From: an uncultured Faecalibacterium sp.
Lineage (GTDB): Bacteria > Bacillota > Clostridia > Oscillospirales > Ruminococcaceae
DNA: 64,000 bases
Assembly: GCA_900765105.1 (NCBI GenBank)
Contig: CAAFQM010000126.1
Location: 1-64,000, forward strand
Direction: 5' to 3'
Every line of letters begins with the position of its first letter. Within the stretch, counting starts at the first letter, position 1. A program made the position numbers and the translations under genes. Of this stretch, positions 1 through 8,863 are shown one piece after another. The notes beneath the pieces were generated by a model. The model was not told where the DNA came from. It was given only the letters and a program-made list of their open reading frames with translations, and ran no database searches.

Positions 1-666
1 CTGATGTTCAACAACAGCCGCGACGCCTACGCCATTGCGGCCTTCAAGAGCGGCCATGACATCAACCCCCAGTCCACGGAAGAAGTGGACGAGGTGGTGA
101 AAGAACTCAAGGCTCAGAAGCCGCTGGTGCAGGCCTATGTCATGGACGAGATCTTTGATAAGATGATCGGCGGCGAGGCGGCCATCGGCGTGTACTATTC
201 CGGCGACGCTATCACCATGATCGACGACAACCCGGACTTGGCGTGGGTGTTCCCGGAGGAGGGCAGCGTGCTGTCGGTGGACAGCATGGCCATTCCCACT
301 ACAAGCGAACATCAGGAAGCTGCTGAGATGTTCATCAACTTCATGTGCGAGACCGACATCGGCAAGGCGAACGCGGAGTACATCGGCTACACCACCCCCA
401 TGCACGATGTGTGGGAGGTGCTGGACGAAGACCTGAAGGACAGCGAGATCGCCTATCCGCCCGAAGAGCTTGCCGCAAAGGAAAAGGTATTCACCGCGCT
501 GGATGACGAAGTAAACAGCGAGCTGGATGTCAAGTGGAGCGAGATGAAGAGCTACGACGAGGGCGGCAGCAGCTATCTGTTCCTGATGTTGCTGCTGGCC
601 ATGCTGGCACTGGCGTTCTTCAACATCTGGCGCAAGCTGCGCAAACGCACCCGGAACCAGTATTAA
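1..666 (+). CDS. Spermidine/putrescine-type ABC substrate-binding protein, C-terminal part with a membrane anchor (5' truncated by window)
   Basis: The reading frame is open from base 1, so the N-terminus lies outside the window; about 221 residues are visible. The sequence resembles the C-terminal lobe of PotD-like polyamine-binding proteins: a GEAAIGVYYSGDA segment, an AIPTTSEHQEAAEMFINFM segment and a stretch predicted to close the binding cleft. Unusually, the protein ends in a hydrophobic segment of about 17 residues (from LFLMLLLAMLALAFF) followed by a basic tail (RKLRKRTR). This predicts a C-terminal membrane anchor with the tail inside the cell. A PotC-PotD fusion or a lipoprotein N-terminus cannot be judged from here. 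An intrinsic terminator follows at once (674-707). The polyamine specificity is a family inference. Confidence 0.8.
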   Translation: MMFNNSRDAYAIAAFKSGHDINPQSTEEVDEVVKELKAQKPLVQAYVMDEIFDKMIGGEAAIGVYYSGDAITMIDDNPDLAWVFPEEGSVLSVDSMAIPTTSEHQEAAEMFINFMCETDIGKANAEYIGYTTPMHDVWEVLDEDLKDSEIAYPPEELAAKEKVFTALDDEVNSELDVKWSEMKSYDEGGSSYLFLMLLLAMLALAFFNIWRKLRKRTRNQY

Positions 667-673
667 ACTCTCT

Positions 674-707
674 ACAGGCTGTGCTGCAAAAGGTACAGCC
701 TGTTTTT
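674..707 (+). terminator. Intrinsic terminator after the PotD-like gene
   Basis: A 9-bp inverted repeat (ACAGGCTGT / ACAGCCTGT) with a 12-nt loop is followed by a T run. It lies between the PotD-like stop and the ribosome binding site of the thioesterase gene. Confidence 0.75.
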
Positions 708-727
708 GTACAGAAAGGAAGCGCACT

Positions 728-1462
728 ATGGAACCCAATCATTACACAGAGACTGTCACCGTCCTGAACGCCGATGCCGACTTCCGCAGCTTGCTCAAGC
801 CCAGCGCCCTGCTGCGCTATGTGGAGCAGGTGTCTGCAGATCATGCCCGGGCTTTCGGCATGGACGATGCGTTTTTCCGGGAGCAGGGCGTAGCGTTTCT
901 CGTTGGCAAGCAGGCACTGCAGCTTACCCGTGTGCCCAGGCGGACGGAAAAACTTACCCTGACCACCCGGGCAGAAGAAAGCCGCCGTGGATCTATCAAG
1001 CGTATCACCACCGTGACAGACGAAAGCGGCGCACAGGTGGCCATGGTGGACTGTCGCTGGATCGTGGTGAGTCTTGCCGAGGGCCGCATCCTGCGTCAGC
1101 CGGGCTGGACGGTGGCGGGCTTCTGGAACGAGAGCGTGGAGGGCGAACTGCCCCTGCAGCTGCACAAATGCCGGGACGGCCTGACCAGTGCAGGGGAGTG
1201 GACTGCCCGGTATTCGCAGTGCGACCTGAACGGGCACATCAACAATGCATTTTATCTCGACATCGCCTGCGATGCTTTGCCGCTGGATGTGATGAAGCAG
1301 GGGCCTGTGAAATTTGCGGCGGTCAACTATCACCGCGAGATCCCGCTGGGTGAGAAGGCGGAGGTGCTGTATGCGCCTTCGGCAGAAGGATGGTATCTTA
1401 TCGGTCGGCACGACGGCCAGACCAGCTTTGAGTGTTATCTGGAGCTTGACACAGAAAGTTAA
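728..1462 (+). CDS. Acyl-ACP thioesterase (double hotdog)
   Basis: This predicted 244-residue cytosolic enzyme would release fatty acids from acyl carrier protein. It has the length and two-hotdog layout of bacterial FatA/FatB-type thioesterases (N-terminal hotdog about 1-130, C-terminal about 155-244). The catalytic signature DxNxHxNN is visible as D166, N168, H170, N172 and N173 in the second hotdog. The start at 728 follows AAAGGA with good spacing. It is a single-gene unit between the 674-707 terminator and the promoter of a candidate small RNA. In anaerobic Firmicutes such enzymes are thought to adjust membrane acyl chains; the chain-length preference cannot be read from the sequence. 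Confidence 0.85.
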   Translation: MEPNHYTETVTVLNADADFRSLLKPSALLRYVEQVSADHARAFGMDDAFFREQGVAFLVGKQALQLTRVPRRTEKLTLTTRAEESRRGSIKRITTVTDESGAQVAMVDCRWIVVSLAEGRILRQPGWTVAGFWNESVEGELPLQLHKCRDGLTSAGEWTARYSQCDLNGHINNAFYLDIACDALPLDVMKQGPVKFAAVNYHREIPLGEKAEVLYAPSAEGWYLIGRHDGQTSFECYLELDTES

Positions 1463-1494
1463 CAAAAGAAATGACAAAAAATCACAAAACCCTA

Positions 1495-1523
1495 TTGCAA
1501 AATGATTTCAAAAGAGTTACAAT
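1495..1523 (+). promoter_or_regulatory. Sigma-A-type promoter for the candidate small RNA
   Basis: TTGCAA (1495-1500), a 17-bp spacer and TACAAT (1518-1523) predict a start near 1530, right at the foot of the first RNA hairpin. Confidence 0.6.
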
Positions 1524-1529
1524 ATGGTT

Positions 1530-1707
1530 ACAGCATGGGCAATAAACCCTGCTGAGTGTGAAATCTTTTTCTTCTTGTTTTTGGGATATCGGGCACGGGT
1601 CCTCCTCCTCCGGCTGTTCTCCTTCACAGCTGTGACCCATGTGCCACACAGGCGATATCCCGCTTCGTGTGCAAAAAAGCCCGTCCTTTCTCCGGACGGG
1701 CTTTTTT
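1530..1707 (+). ncRNA. Candidate structured small RNA, about 178 nt
   Basis: No convincing gene occupies 1463-1931. Instead there is a promoter with optimal spacing, three hairpins and a terminator. Hairpin 1 (1531-1554) pairs CAGCA/TGCTG and GGG/CCC. Hairpin 2 (1583-1661) has a perfect 9-bp base (GGGATATCG / CGATATCCC), a second stem (GGCAC/GTGCC and GGGTC/GACCC) and a 5-bp apical stem (GCTGT/ACAGC). On the 5' side it holds an unpaired pyrimidine run CTCCTCCTC (about 1602-1611), complementary to Shine-Dalgarno sequences. A U-rich linker lies at 1564-1582 and hairpin 3 is the terminator. It does not match tmRNA, RNase P RNA or SRP RNA motifs I know. 6S RNA or a guaB leader element are the main alternatives. 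Only structure, not expression, can be seen. Confidence 0.5.
1673..1707 (+). terminator. Intrinsic terminator of the candidate small RNA
   Basis: An 8-bp GC-rich stem (GCCCGTCC / GGACGGGC, 1679-1701) is flanked by an A run before and a T run after, so it could work in both directions. Confidence 0.85.
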
Positions 1708-1843
1708 GCACCCTGAAAACAGCTGTTGCGCCGGGAAAGTATGACCTTACGCCGTTTTGGTGGGCATTTTGCCTGTTTTTCTGCAAAGGACATTTGCAAA
1801 GTTTGGCGGGGCAGGGGTTTGTATTCTGGCCGGCTTTGTGGTA

Positions 1844-1855
1844 TTGTATATACAA
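1844..1855. promoter_or_regulatory. Perfect 12-bp palindrome upstream of guaB
   Basis: TTGTATATACAA is exactly self-complementary and lies about 80 bp before the guaB start. Its form suits a dimeric repressor operator (GntR-like sites look similar), but no regulator is identified here. Confidence 0.3.
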
Positions 1856-1931
1856 CAATTTATAAGTTGCAAACATGAATTGATTTTGTTGTAGAATGCT
1901 TTTGCTGCGATAAGAGAAAAGGAGTTTGAAC

Positions 1932-3446
1932 ATGGCTTATTTTTATGAAGAACCTTCCCGCACCTTCGGCGAATACCTGCTGGTCCCGGGCTATTCCTCC
2001 GCAGAGAACGTTCCCACGGCCGTCAGCCTCAAGACCCCGCTGGTCAAGTACCGCAAGGGTGAGGAAGAGTGCCCCCTGCAGATGAATATCCCCATGATCA
2101 GTGCCATCATGCAGTCGGTCTCCGGCGATAAGCTGGCCATTGCACTGGCTCGTCAGGGCGGCGTGTCCTTCATCTACGGTTCCCAGAGCATCGAGAGCGA
2201 GGCCGCCATGGTGCGCCGCGTCAAGAGCTTCAAGGCCGGTTATGTTGTTTCCGATTCCAATCTGGCCCCCACTGCCACCCTGCACGACGTGCTGGAGCTG
2301 AAGGCCCGCACGGGTCACTCCACCATCGCCATCACCGCCGATGGTACCCCCAACGGCAAGCTGCTGGGTATCGTGGCCTCCCGCGATTACCGCGTCAACC
2401 ACACCCCCGATGATGCACCTGTCACCACCTTCATGACCCCCATTGAAAAGCTGGTCACCGCTCCGGAGAACACCTCCCTGCACGACTGCAACAACATCAT
2501 CTGGGACAACAAGATCAACACCCTGCCTCTGGTGGACGCCGAGGGCAACCTGAAGTATATCGTTTTCCGCAAGGACTACGACTCCCACAAGAAGAACGCC
2601 AATGAACTGCTGGATGCTAACAAGAGCTATGTGGTCGGTGCCGGCATCAACACCCGCGACTATGCCGAGCGCGTGCCCGCACTGGTGGATGCCGGTGTGG
2701 ATGTGCTGTGCATTGATTCTTCCGAAGGCTACTCCGAGTGGCAGGCACGCACCATCCACTGGATCCGTGAAAACTACGGCGACAAGGTAAAGGTCGGCGC
2801 AGGCAACGTTGTGGACGCCGAGGGCTTCCGTTTCCTCGCAGAGCAGGGCGCTGACTTCGTCAAGATCGGCATCGGCGGCGGCTCTATCTGTATCACCCGC
2901 GAGACCAAGGGTATCGGCCGCGGTCAGGCCACCGCTGTCATTGAGGTGGCAAAGGCCCGCGACGAGTATTTCAAGGAGACCGGCATCTATGTGCCCATCT
3001 GCTCCGACGGCGGCATCGTCCACGATTACCACATCACCCTCGCTCTGGCCATGGGTGCCGACTTCGTGATGCTGGGCCGTTACTTTGCCCGCTTTGACGA
3101 AAGCCCCACGAACAAGGTGCGCATCAACGGCCAGTATATGAAGGAGTACTGGGGCGAAGGCTCCAACCGTGCCCGTAACTGGCAGCGTTACGATCTGGGC
3201 GGCTCTACCAAGCTGAGCTTTGAGGAAGGCGTGGACAGCTACGTTCCGTATGCAGGCCCGCTGGCAGACGGCGTGCAGACCACCCTGTACAAGGTCAAGA
3301 GCACCATGTGCAACTGCGGTGCACTGTCCATCCCCGAACTGCAGCAGAAAGCCAAGCTGACCGTGGTCTCCTCCACCTCCATCGTCGAGGGCGGCAGCCA
3401 TGACGTTGTGCTGAAGAATGCGACCCCCAATATGATGAACGGCTGA
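1932..3446 (+). CDS. guaB: IMP dehydrogenase
   Basis: This enzyme oxidises IMP to XMP with NAD+, the committed step to GMP. The 504-residue protein has the expected TIM barrel, interrupted at about 108-220 by two CBS domains. The catalytic loop carries Cys320 in GGGSICITR, matching the family GSICxTR motif. The downstream flap region ([13 protein letters not shown]) is longer and unlike the short bacterial form, so it belongs to the subgroup with an extended C-terminal part. The ATG at 1932 was chosen because AAAAGGAG sits about 7 bases upstream; the TTG at 1926 would be too close. A terminator follows. The upstream palindrome at 1844-1855 may be regulatory. Confidence 0.92.
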   Translation: MAYFYEEPSRTFGEYLLVPGYSSAENVPTAVSLKTPLVKYRKGEEECPLQMNIPMISAIMQSVSGDKLAIALARQGGVSFIYGSQSIESEAAMVRRVKSFKAGYVVSDSNLAPTATLHDVLELKARTGHSTIAITADGTPNGKLLGIVASRDYRVNHTPDDAPVTTFMTPIEKLVTAPENTSLHDCNNIIWDNKINTLPLVDAEGNLKYIVFRKDYDSHKKNANELLDANKSYVVGAGINTRDYAERVPALVDAGVDVLCIDSSEGYSEWQARTIHWIRENYGDKVKVGAGNVVDAEGFRFLAEQGADFVKIGIGGGSICITRETKGIGRGQATAVIEVAKARDEYFKETGIYVPICSDGGIVHDYHITLALAMGADFVMLGRYFARFDESPTNKVRINGQYMKEYWGEGSNRARNWQRYDLGGSTKLSFEEGVDSYVPYAGPLADGVQTTLYKVKSTMCNCGALSIPELQQKAKLTVVSSTSIVEGGSHDVVLKNATPNMMNG

Positions 3447-3461
3447 TTTTTTCAGCTCTTT

Positions 3462-3496
3462 GCCGCCTGTGCCGTTTGTGCATGGGCGGCTTTTTT
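3462..3496 (+). terminator. Intrinsic terminator after guaB
   Basis: GCCGCC and GGCGGC pair across a loop of about 17 nt and are followed by six T. Confidence 0.75.
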
Positions 3497-3531
3497 GTTA
3501 CCGGAATTTGACCTTGATTTTCCAAAAGGGC

Positions 3532-3560
3532 TTGAACATCCTCCGGTTTGGTGCTATCAT
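3532..3560 (+). promoter_or_regulatory. Promoter for the nicotinate phosphoribosyltransferase gene
   Basis: TTGAAC, a 17-bp spacer and TATCAT lie about 115 bp before the start codon. Confidence 0.55.
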
Positions 3561-3675
3561 GATAGAAACGCACTGTCAAGACAGCTTGGGTGTGGCAGCT
3601 TTTCCAAAGGAAAAGCACAACGGCAGGGGACAATGAGGAGCCTTTGCCGGGTGCAAAAAAGAGAGGATATTATTC

Positions 3676-5193
3676 ATGGACGAGATCAAGGTTGTGCCCT
3701 ACATTCCGGATGAGGACTACGACAACCCCGCGATGGTCGTGGATTTTTACGAATTTACCATGGCAAACTGCCTGTTCCTGCACGGGTTCAAGGACACCAC
3801 ACTGGTGTTTGATATGTTCTTCCGCAAGAACCCGGACAATCAGGGCTATTCCATCAGCGCCGGACAGCGCAAGCTGACCCGTTTCCTGATGAATTACCAT
3901 TTCAATGCGCAGGATATCTGGTGGCTGCGCACCAAGGGAATGAGCGAGGAGTTCTGCGAGTACCTGCGCACCTACCAGTGGAAGGGCGATATGTACGCTC
4001 TGCCCGAGGGCACGGTGTGCTACCCCCATGTGCAGATGGTGCGGATCGAGTGCGACCTTGTGGGCGCGATCCTGATCGAGACCTACCTGCTGCAGACCAT
4101 GAACTTCCACAGCCTGATCGCCACCAAGGCGACCCGCGTCACCGGCATGAACACCCACACGCCTCGCAGCGTCATGGAGTTCGGCACCCGCCGCGCACAG
4201 GGCGAGAGCGCCGGTAATGACGGCGCGTATGCCGCCGTTCTGGGCGGCTGCGTAGGCACTGCCAACTGTCTGGCCGAGATGAAGTTCGGCGCAGACGTCA
4301 AGGCTGTGGGCACCGTGGCGCATAGCTTCATCGAGTTCTTCCCGACCGAGTTCGACGCCTTCAAGGCCTTTGCTGACACCTACCCGGATTCGGTCAGCTT
4401 GCTGCTGGACACCTATAATATCATGGAGAGCGGCCTGCCCAATCTCATCAAGCTGGACGACTACCTCATCGAGAAATATCCCGACGATCCCAACCGCCGC
4501 GTCAAGAGCGCCCGCATCGATTCCGGCGACCTGGCCCGCGGCTCCAAGCGCCTGCGCAAGGCACTGGATGCAGCAGGCAAGCCCTATATCAAGCTGGTGG
4601 CTTCCAACGGTCTGGACGAGAAGAAGATCGCCAACATGGAGCTGTACGAGCACGCACACTTTGACTCCTACGGTGTGGGCGAAAACCTCATTACCTCCGC
4701 TTCCGACCCGGTGTTCGGCGGTGTGTACAAGCTGGTGGCGGTCAAGCAGCCGGACGGCAGCTACATCCCCAAGATGAAGTGCTCGGATTCTGCCAGCAAG
4801 GCCATCATCCCGGGCAAGAAGATGCCGTGGCGTCTCTATGACGAGAACGGTCAGGCGCAGTGTGACCTGATCGCCATGGATGACGAGGTGATCGAGGCCG
4901 GCAAGCCCATCACCATGGTCAATCTGGACTCCGATGCCATCGAGCGTACTGTCACCTTTACCCCGACGGCGGTAAAGAAGCTGCTGGTACCGCACATCCT
5001 GAATGGTCAGCTGGCCATCGAGCTGCCTTCCATCGCCGAAAAGAAGGCTTATATTGCAAAGCAGCTTACCGAGGAAACATGGGAGAGCGAGCTGCGTCTG
5101 GAGTGCCCGCATAAGCACTATGTCAACATGACCCCTGCCGTGGCCGAGTGCCGCTCCAAGATGTATGCCGAGCTGCATGGTGGAAAAGTGTAA
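3676..5193 (+). CDS. pncB: Nicotinate phosphoribosyltransferase
   Basis: This enzyme joins nicotinate to PRPP to make nicotinate mononucleotide in NAD salvage. The 505-residue protein starts with the family-typical DFYEFTMAN segment (about 23-31), in which substrate contacts lie. It has the THTPRSVMEFGTRRAQG segment before the barrel core and the phosphate-binding RIDSGDLARGSKRLRK segment. Length and order match the Gram-positive PncB form. It is a single-gene unit between a promoter at 3532-3560 and a bidirectional terminator shared with tRNA-Leu. NAD metabolism returns at 60357 with nadK, but the two are far apart. Confidence 0.9.
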   Translation: MDEIKVVPYIPDEDYDNPAMVVDFYEFTMANCLFLHGFKDTTLVFDMFFRKNPDNQGYSISAGQRKLTRFLMNYHFNAQDIWWLRTKGMSEEFCEYLRTYQWKGDMYALPEGTVCYPHVQMVRIECDLVGAILIETYLLQTMNFHSLIATKATRVTGMNTHTPRSVMEFGTRRAQGESAGNDGAYAAVLGGCVGTANCLAEMKFGADVKAVGTVAHSFIEFFPTEFDAFKAFADTYPDSVSLLLDTYNIMESGLPNLIKLDDYLIEKYPDDPNRRVKSARIDSGDLARGSKRLRKALDAAGKPYIKLVASNGLDEKKIANMELYEHAHFDSYGVGENLITSASDPVFGGVYKLVAVKQPDGSYIPKMKCSDSASKAIIPGKKMPWRLYDENGQAQCDLIAMDDEVIEAGKPITMVNLDSDAIERTVTFTPTAVKKLLVPHILNGQLAIELPSIAEKKAYIAKQLTEETWESELRLECPHKHYVNMTPAVAECRSKMYAELHGGKV

Positions 5194-5198
5194 ATAAG

Positions 5199-5236
5199 AA
5201 AAAATCCCTTCAAGCGAACGCTTGAAGGGATTTTTT
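5199..5236. terminator. Bidirectional terminator between pncB and tRNA-Leu
   Basis: A near-perfect 18-bp inverted repeat (A6-TCCCTTCAAGCG and its complement) is separated by two bases. It has an A run on one side and a T run on the other, so it can end both the plus-strand pncB and the minus-strand tRNA transcripts. Confidence 0.9.
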
Positions 5237-5237
5237 A

Positions 5238-5321
5238 TGCCGCCGACGGGGGTCGAACCCGTACTCTGTCTCCAGAAAGGGATTTTAAGTCCCTCGTGTC
5301 TGCCAATTTCACCACAGCGGC
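5238..5321 (-). tRNA. tRNA-Leu (anticodon UAA)
   Basis: Read on the minus strand, an 84-nt class II tRNA folds with a 7-bp acceptor stem (GCCGCTG / CGGCGGC with one G-U pair). The anticodon stem is AGGGA/TCCCT around loop CTTAAAA (anticodon TAA). There is a long variable arm and a T arm with TTCGA. No CCA is encoded after the discriminator A. Confidence 0.95.
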
Positions 5322-5335
5322 ATACAACGTCAATT

Positions 5336-5364
5336 ATAATACAACAGAACCTTTTTTTTGTCAA
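5336..5364 (-). promoter_or_regulatory. Consensus promoter of tRNA-Leu
   Basis: On the minus strand, TTGACA (5359-5364), a 17-bp spacer and TATTAT (5336-5341) end 14 bp before the tRNA 5' end. Confidence 0.85.
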
Positions 5365-5442
5365 GAAAAAGCGCGGTTGACAGAGCGTCACGGTCTGTTC
5401 ATAGTTCATTTGAAAAAAGTGCTTTTTCTTTCTGCGGTTTCA

Positions 5443-5451
5443 TGCTATAAT
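5443..5451 (+). promoter_or_regulatory. Extended -10 promoter of the aconitase-family gene
   Basis: TGCTATAAT gives a consensus extended -10 element (TATAAT at 5446-5451) with no clear -35. It lies about 115 bp upstream of the start codon. Confidence 0.5.
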
Positions 5452-5564
5452 AAAATCGATACGACCTTTGAGTCGTTGCAGCGCAGAGCGGCGGTGTATC
5501 GCTCTGCCGGGGTATTGCCCGCAGGGGTTAGCGGGCGGGAAAATCAAAAAGAGAGGCGAATCGA

Positions 5565-7841
5565 ATGTTGGATATGATCAAGTGCAGCACCGGCGGTGCA
5601 TATTACGCCCGGGGCGAGTGGATTCCTGCAGACGGCAATGCTGATGCCGCGCTGGCAGCAAAAGGCTTTGACGCGGCATCCATTGCAAATGCCAAGACCG
5701 GCACCATGGCCTATGGCATCCTGCAGGCGCATAACACCAGCGGCGATGCAGATAACCTGAAGATCAAGTTTGACGCCATGGCCAGCCATGACATTACTTT
5801 TGTCGGCATTATCCAGACGGCGCGTGCATCCGGGCTGGAAAAGTTCCCCATCCCTTATGTGCTCACCAACTGCCACAACAGCCTGTGCGCTGTGGGCGGC
5901 ACCATCAATGAGGACGACCACCGCTTCGGTCTGTCCGCCGCAAAGAAATACGGCGGCATCTTTGTGCCGCCGCATCTGGCTGTCATCCACCAGTATATGC
6001 GCGAGAAGTTTGCGGGCTGCGGTAAAATGATCCTTGGCTCGGACTCGCACACCCGCTACGGCGCTTTGGGCACCATGGCCATCGGCGAGGGCGGCGGCGA
6101 ACTGGCAAAGCAGCTGCTGGGCCGCACTTACGATGTTGCCCGCCCGGGTGTTGTTGCCATCTATCTGACCGGTTCTCTTCCGGTCGGCTGCGGCCCCCAC
6201 GATGTGGCCATCGCTCTTGTGGGCAAGCTGTTCAGGAGCGGTTATGTCAAGAACAAGGTCATGGAGTTCGTCGGCCCCGGCATCGCATCCCTGCGTCAGG
6301 ATACCCGCAACGCCATCGATGCCATGACCACCGAGACCACCTGTCTGTCCTCCATCTGGGAGACCGACGAGACGACGCAGAAGTTCCTCGCCGTGCATGG
6401 CCGCGCTGCAGATTACAAGAAGCTGGCTCCGGCAGAGCTTGCTTACTATGACGGTGTGGTGGAGGTCGATCTGTCGGCCATCCGTCCCATGATCGCGCTG
6501 CCCATGCATCCCTCCAACGCCTTTACCATTGAGGAGTTGAACGCTAACCTCGAGGACATTCTCCACGCCTGCGAGCAGGATGTGCAGAAGCTCATCGGCC
6601 GCAAGGACGTCTCCCTTGATCTGTGCAGCAAGATCGAAAGCGGAAAACTCCGTGTAGATCAGGGTGTTATTGCCGGCTGTGCAGGCGGCCTGTATGACAG
6701 CATCTATGAAGCTGCCTCCATCCTCAAGGGTCATACCGGCGGCTGCGGCGATTATGCCCTCAGTGTGTATCCCGGCAGCCAGCCCATCATGATGGAACTG
6801 GTGCGTACCGGCGTCATCCATGATCTGATGGCCAGCGGTGCCACCATCCGTACCGCATTCTGCGGCCCCTGCTTCGGCGCAGGTGACGTGCCCGCTAACG
6901 GCGCTCTGTCCATCCGCCACACCACCCGCAACTTCCCCAGCCGCGAAGGCTCCAAGCCCGGCAACGGTCAGCTGTCCGGCGTGGCGCTGATGGATGCCCG
7001 CAGCATTGCGGCCACCACGGCCAACGGCGGTATCCTGACCCCGGCCACCGACATCGATTATGATCCCACTGTGCCGGAATACCAGTACGATTCTTCCAGC
7101 TACGACACCCGCGTCTATCAGGGCTTCGGCAAGGGCGACTACGATGCACTGCTCAAGCTCGGCCCTAACATCAAGGACTGGCCCGAGATCGCACCGTTGG
7201 GCGATAATCTGTTGCTGAAGGTTGCTTCCTACATCACCGACCCTGTTACGACCACCGATGAGCTGATCCCCTCCGGTGAGACGTCCTCCTTCCGTTCCAA
7301 CCCCTTGGGTCTGGCCGAGTTCACCCTCAGCCGCAAGGATCCGGAGTATGTAGGCCGCGCCAAGGCGGTGCGTGCCGAAGAGCAAGCCCGCCGCGCAGGC
7401 AAGGGCAGCACCGAAGTTCTTGCACAGCTGCACAAGGTGCCCGGCTGCGAAAGCCTGACCTGGGAGGATGTACAGATCGCATCCACGATCTTTGCGGTCA
7501 AGCCCGGTGACGGTTCCGCCCGCGAGCAGGCCGCCAGCTGCCAGCGTGTGCTGGGTGCCGGGGCCAATATCGTCACCGAGTACGCCACCAAGCGCTACCG
7601 CTCCAATCTGATCAACTGGGGCATGCTGCCTCTGCAGCTGGCGGGGGCGACTCCGTTCGGTCTGGGTGATTATGTGTTCATCCCGAATGTCCGCGAGGCG
7701 CTCAAGGGCGACCTGCAGAACATCAAGGCTTATGTTCTGGGCGACACCGTAAGAGAGTTCAGCCTGTATATGGCTCCGCTGACTTCTGACGAGCGTCAGA
7801 TCCTTGCCGACGGCTGCCTGATCAATTTCTATAAGCACTAA
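5565..7841 (+). CDS. Aconitase-family hydratase
   Basis: This 758-residue protein has the domain order of monofunctional aconitases: three [4Fe-4S]-binding core domains and a C-terminal swivel domain. Visible motifs are GSDSHT (about 156-161), IAGCAGG with a candidate cluster cysteine near 371, and [10 protein letters not shown] with the CxxC pair near 433/436. The swivel domain includes [20 protein letters not shown] near 665. It most likely interconverts citrate/isocitrate or a related hydroxy acid. No citrate synthase or isocitrate dehydrogenase lies nearby, so the substrate stays open. The start at 5565 has AGAGAGG upstream. A terminator follows at 7850. Confidence 0.82.
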   Translation: MLDMIKCSTGGAYYARGEWIPADGNADAALAAKGFDAASIANAKTGTMAYGILQAHNTSGDADNLKIKFDAMASHDITFVGIIQTARASGLEKFPIPYVLTNCHNSLCAVGGTINEDDHRFGLSAAKKYGGIFVPPHLAVIHQYMREKFAGCGKMILGSDSHTRYGALGTMAIGEGGGELAKQLLGRTYDVARPGVVAIYLTGSLPVGCGPHDVAIALVGKLFRSGYVKNKVMEFVGPGIASLRQDTRNAIDAMTTETTCLSSIWETDETTQKFLAVHGRAADYKKLAPAELAYYDGVVEVDLSAIRPMIALPMHPSNAFTIEELNANLEDILHACEQDVQKLIGRKDVSLDLCSKIESGKLRVDQGVIAGCAGGLYDSIYEAASILKGHTGGCGDYALSVYPGSQPIMMELVRTGVIHDLMASGATIRTAFCGPCFGAGDVPANGALSIRHTTRNFPSREGSKPGNGQLSGVALMDARSIAATTANGGILTPATDIDYDPTVPEYQYDSSSYDTRVYQGFGKGDYDALLKLGPNIKDWPEIAPLGDNLLLKVASYITDPVTTTDELIPSGETSSFRSNPLGLAEFTLSRKDPEYVGRAKAVRAEEQARRAGKGSTEVLAQLHKVPGCESLTWEDVQIASTIFAVKPGDGSAREQAASCQRVLGAGANIVTEYATKRYRSNLINWGMLPLQLAGATPFGLGDYVFIPNVREALKGDLQNIKAYVLGDTVREFSLYMAPLTSDERQILADGCLINFYKH

Positions 7842-7849
7842 GCAAAGAA

Positions 7850-7886
7850 GCATCTCGGCTGCACGCCTGCGGCTGAGGTGCTTTTA
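7850..7886 (+). terminator. Likely terminator after the aconitase-family gene
   Basis: An imperfect 10-11 bp hairpin (GCATCTCGGC against GCTGAGGTGC, with G-U pairs) is followed by TTTTA. Confidence 0.55.
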
Positions 7887-7914
7887 TCTGGGACTCTTTG
7901 GAGGTTCATTTTCC

Positions 7915-8772
7915 ATGCCTGGCGATTTGCATAATCATTCTACCTGTTCCGATGGCTCGGTGCCCATCCACCGCCTGCCGCTCATGGCGGCGCGGGCGGG
8001 GCTGGACACAATGGCCATCTCTGACCACGATACCCTGATCAGCGTGAACTATTGCTATGAGCATCCTGTGCAGGATGGAGTTCGGCTCATCCCGGCCACA
8101 GAGCTGACCGGCTACGACCACGAGCACCGCCACCGGGTGCATCTGCTGTGCTACTATCCGGACCCGGACAGCCGAGAGCTGAAAGCGCATTGCAATCTTC
8201 TGCGCCAGCGCCGCAACGAGTGCGGCCTGCAGAGTGCACGGGAGATCGAAGCGCTGTACCCGCAGTTCCGCACCGAGCAGGCGCTGGAATATGCAAAAGA
8301 CAGCGGTGTGCTGTTCAAAAGCGGCATTATGGAGGCACTGCATCAGCTGGGTCTGTGCGATGCCGTGTACGGGGAACGGTACAGTTATCTCTTTGGCTGG
8401 GAGCCGCGTGGCGTCGTGCTGCATCAGGTAAAGTACCCTTCTGTGCAGGAGGTCATTGCCACCGCGAAAGCGGCAGGGGCCGTGCTGGTGTTTGCGCACC
8501 CCACAGTGTATAAGAGTATGCCGCTTGTGCGGCAGCTGGCCAAAGAAGGCGTGATCGATGGCATCGAGGTGGAGCACCCCCGTAACAGCCCGGAGGACAA
8601 AGCCGAATGTGCTGCCCTTTGTGAGCAGTACGGGCTGATCCGTACCGGCGGCACCGATTTCCACGGGGCAAACCATAAGCATCCCCATCCGGTGGGTACC
8701 TGCGTGACAGCGGACGATCAGGTGGTGCGTATTCTGGAGCTGGCCCGTCAGCGCCGAGGCATCTCTGTGTAA
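7915..8772 (+). CDS. PHP-domain phosphoesterase
   Basis: This 285-residue PHP-family protein probably hydrolyses a phosphate ester of a nucleotide or RNA 5' end, like the YciV/RNase AM group. Metal ligands typical of the family are visible: DLHNHST at 4-10, SDHD near 37-40, an ATEL motif near 62, FAHP near 193 and GTDFHG near 246. The start has GGAGG about 8 bases upstream. The TAA stop is also the first three bases of the first copy of the 58-bp repeat at 8770, so the repeat abuts the gene exactly. The specific substrate cannot be assigned. Confidence 0.8.
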   Translation: MPGDLHNHSTCSDGSVPIHRLPLMAARAGLDTMAISDHDTLISVNYCYEHPVQDGVRLIPATELTGYDHEHRHRVHLLCYYPDPDSRELKAHCNLLRQRRNECGLQSAREIEALYPQFRTEQALEYAKDSGVLFKSGIMEALHQLGLCDAVYGERYSYLFGWEPRGVVLHQVKYPSVQEVIATAKAAGAVLVFAHPTVYKSMPLVRQLAKEGVIDGIEVEHPRNSPEDKAECAALCEQYGLIRTGGTDFHGANHKHPHPVGTCVTADDQVVRILELARQRRGISV

Positions 8773-8827
8773 GCGGCAGGACGGTCTTGCGCCAGCAAGA
8801 TGGAGGGGTCTCACCCCCGACAAGCCC
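8770..8827 (+). repeat. Structured direct repeat, copy 1 (58 bp)
   Basis: It is identical to copy 2 (8864-8920) except for one extra C. The unit runs from TAAGCGGCAGGACGG to GACAAGCCC. It contains two small hairpins: TCTTGC-GCCA-GCAAGA (8785-8800) and GGGG-TCTCA-CCCC (8805-8817). The first three bases are the stop codon of the upstream gene. Confidence 0.9.
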
Positions 8828-8844
8828 GCGTTTGCGAAGCAATG

Positions 8845-8863
8845 AAAGCCCCAGTGGGGCTTT
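8845..8863 (+). terminator. Hairpin between the two repeat copies, likely terminator
   Basis: AAAGCCCC and GGGGCTTT pair across a 3-nt loop and are followed by T/AA. It sits between the repeat copies and could end the PHP transcript. Confidence 0.6.

Noticed and set aside
620..1477. Long minus-strand ORF opposite the thioesterase (285 residues)
   Set aside because: It is the antisense shadow of a well-supported thioesterase; no RBS and no recognisable family.
1524..1865. 113-residue plus-strand ORF in the guaB upstream region
   Set aside because: No RBS; it runs through a strong terminator and hairpins. The structured RNA explains the region better.
1860..3401. 513-residue minus-strand ORF opposite guaB
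   Set aside because: GC-rich genes on the plus strand produce such long antisense frames. The composition (His, Gly, Val, Gln rich) is typical of a shadow, and guaB is certain.
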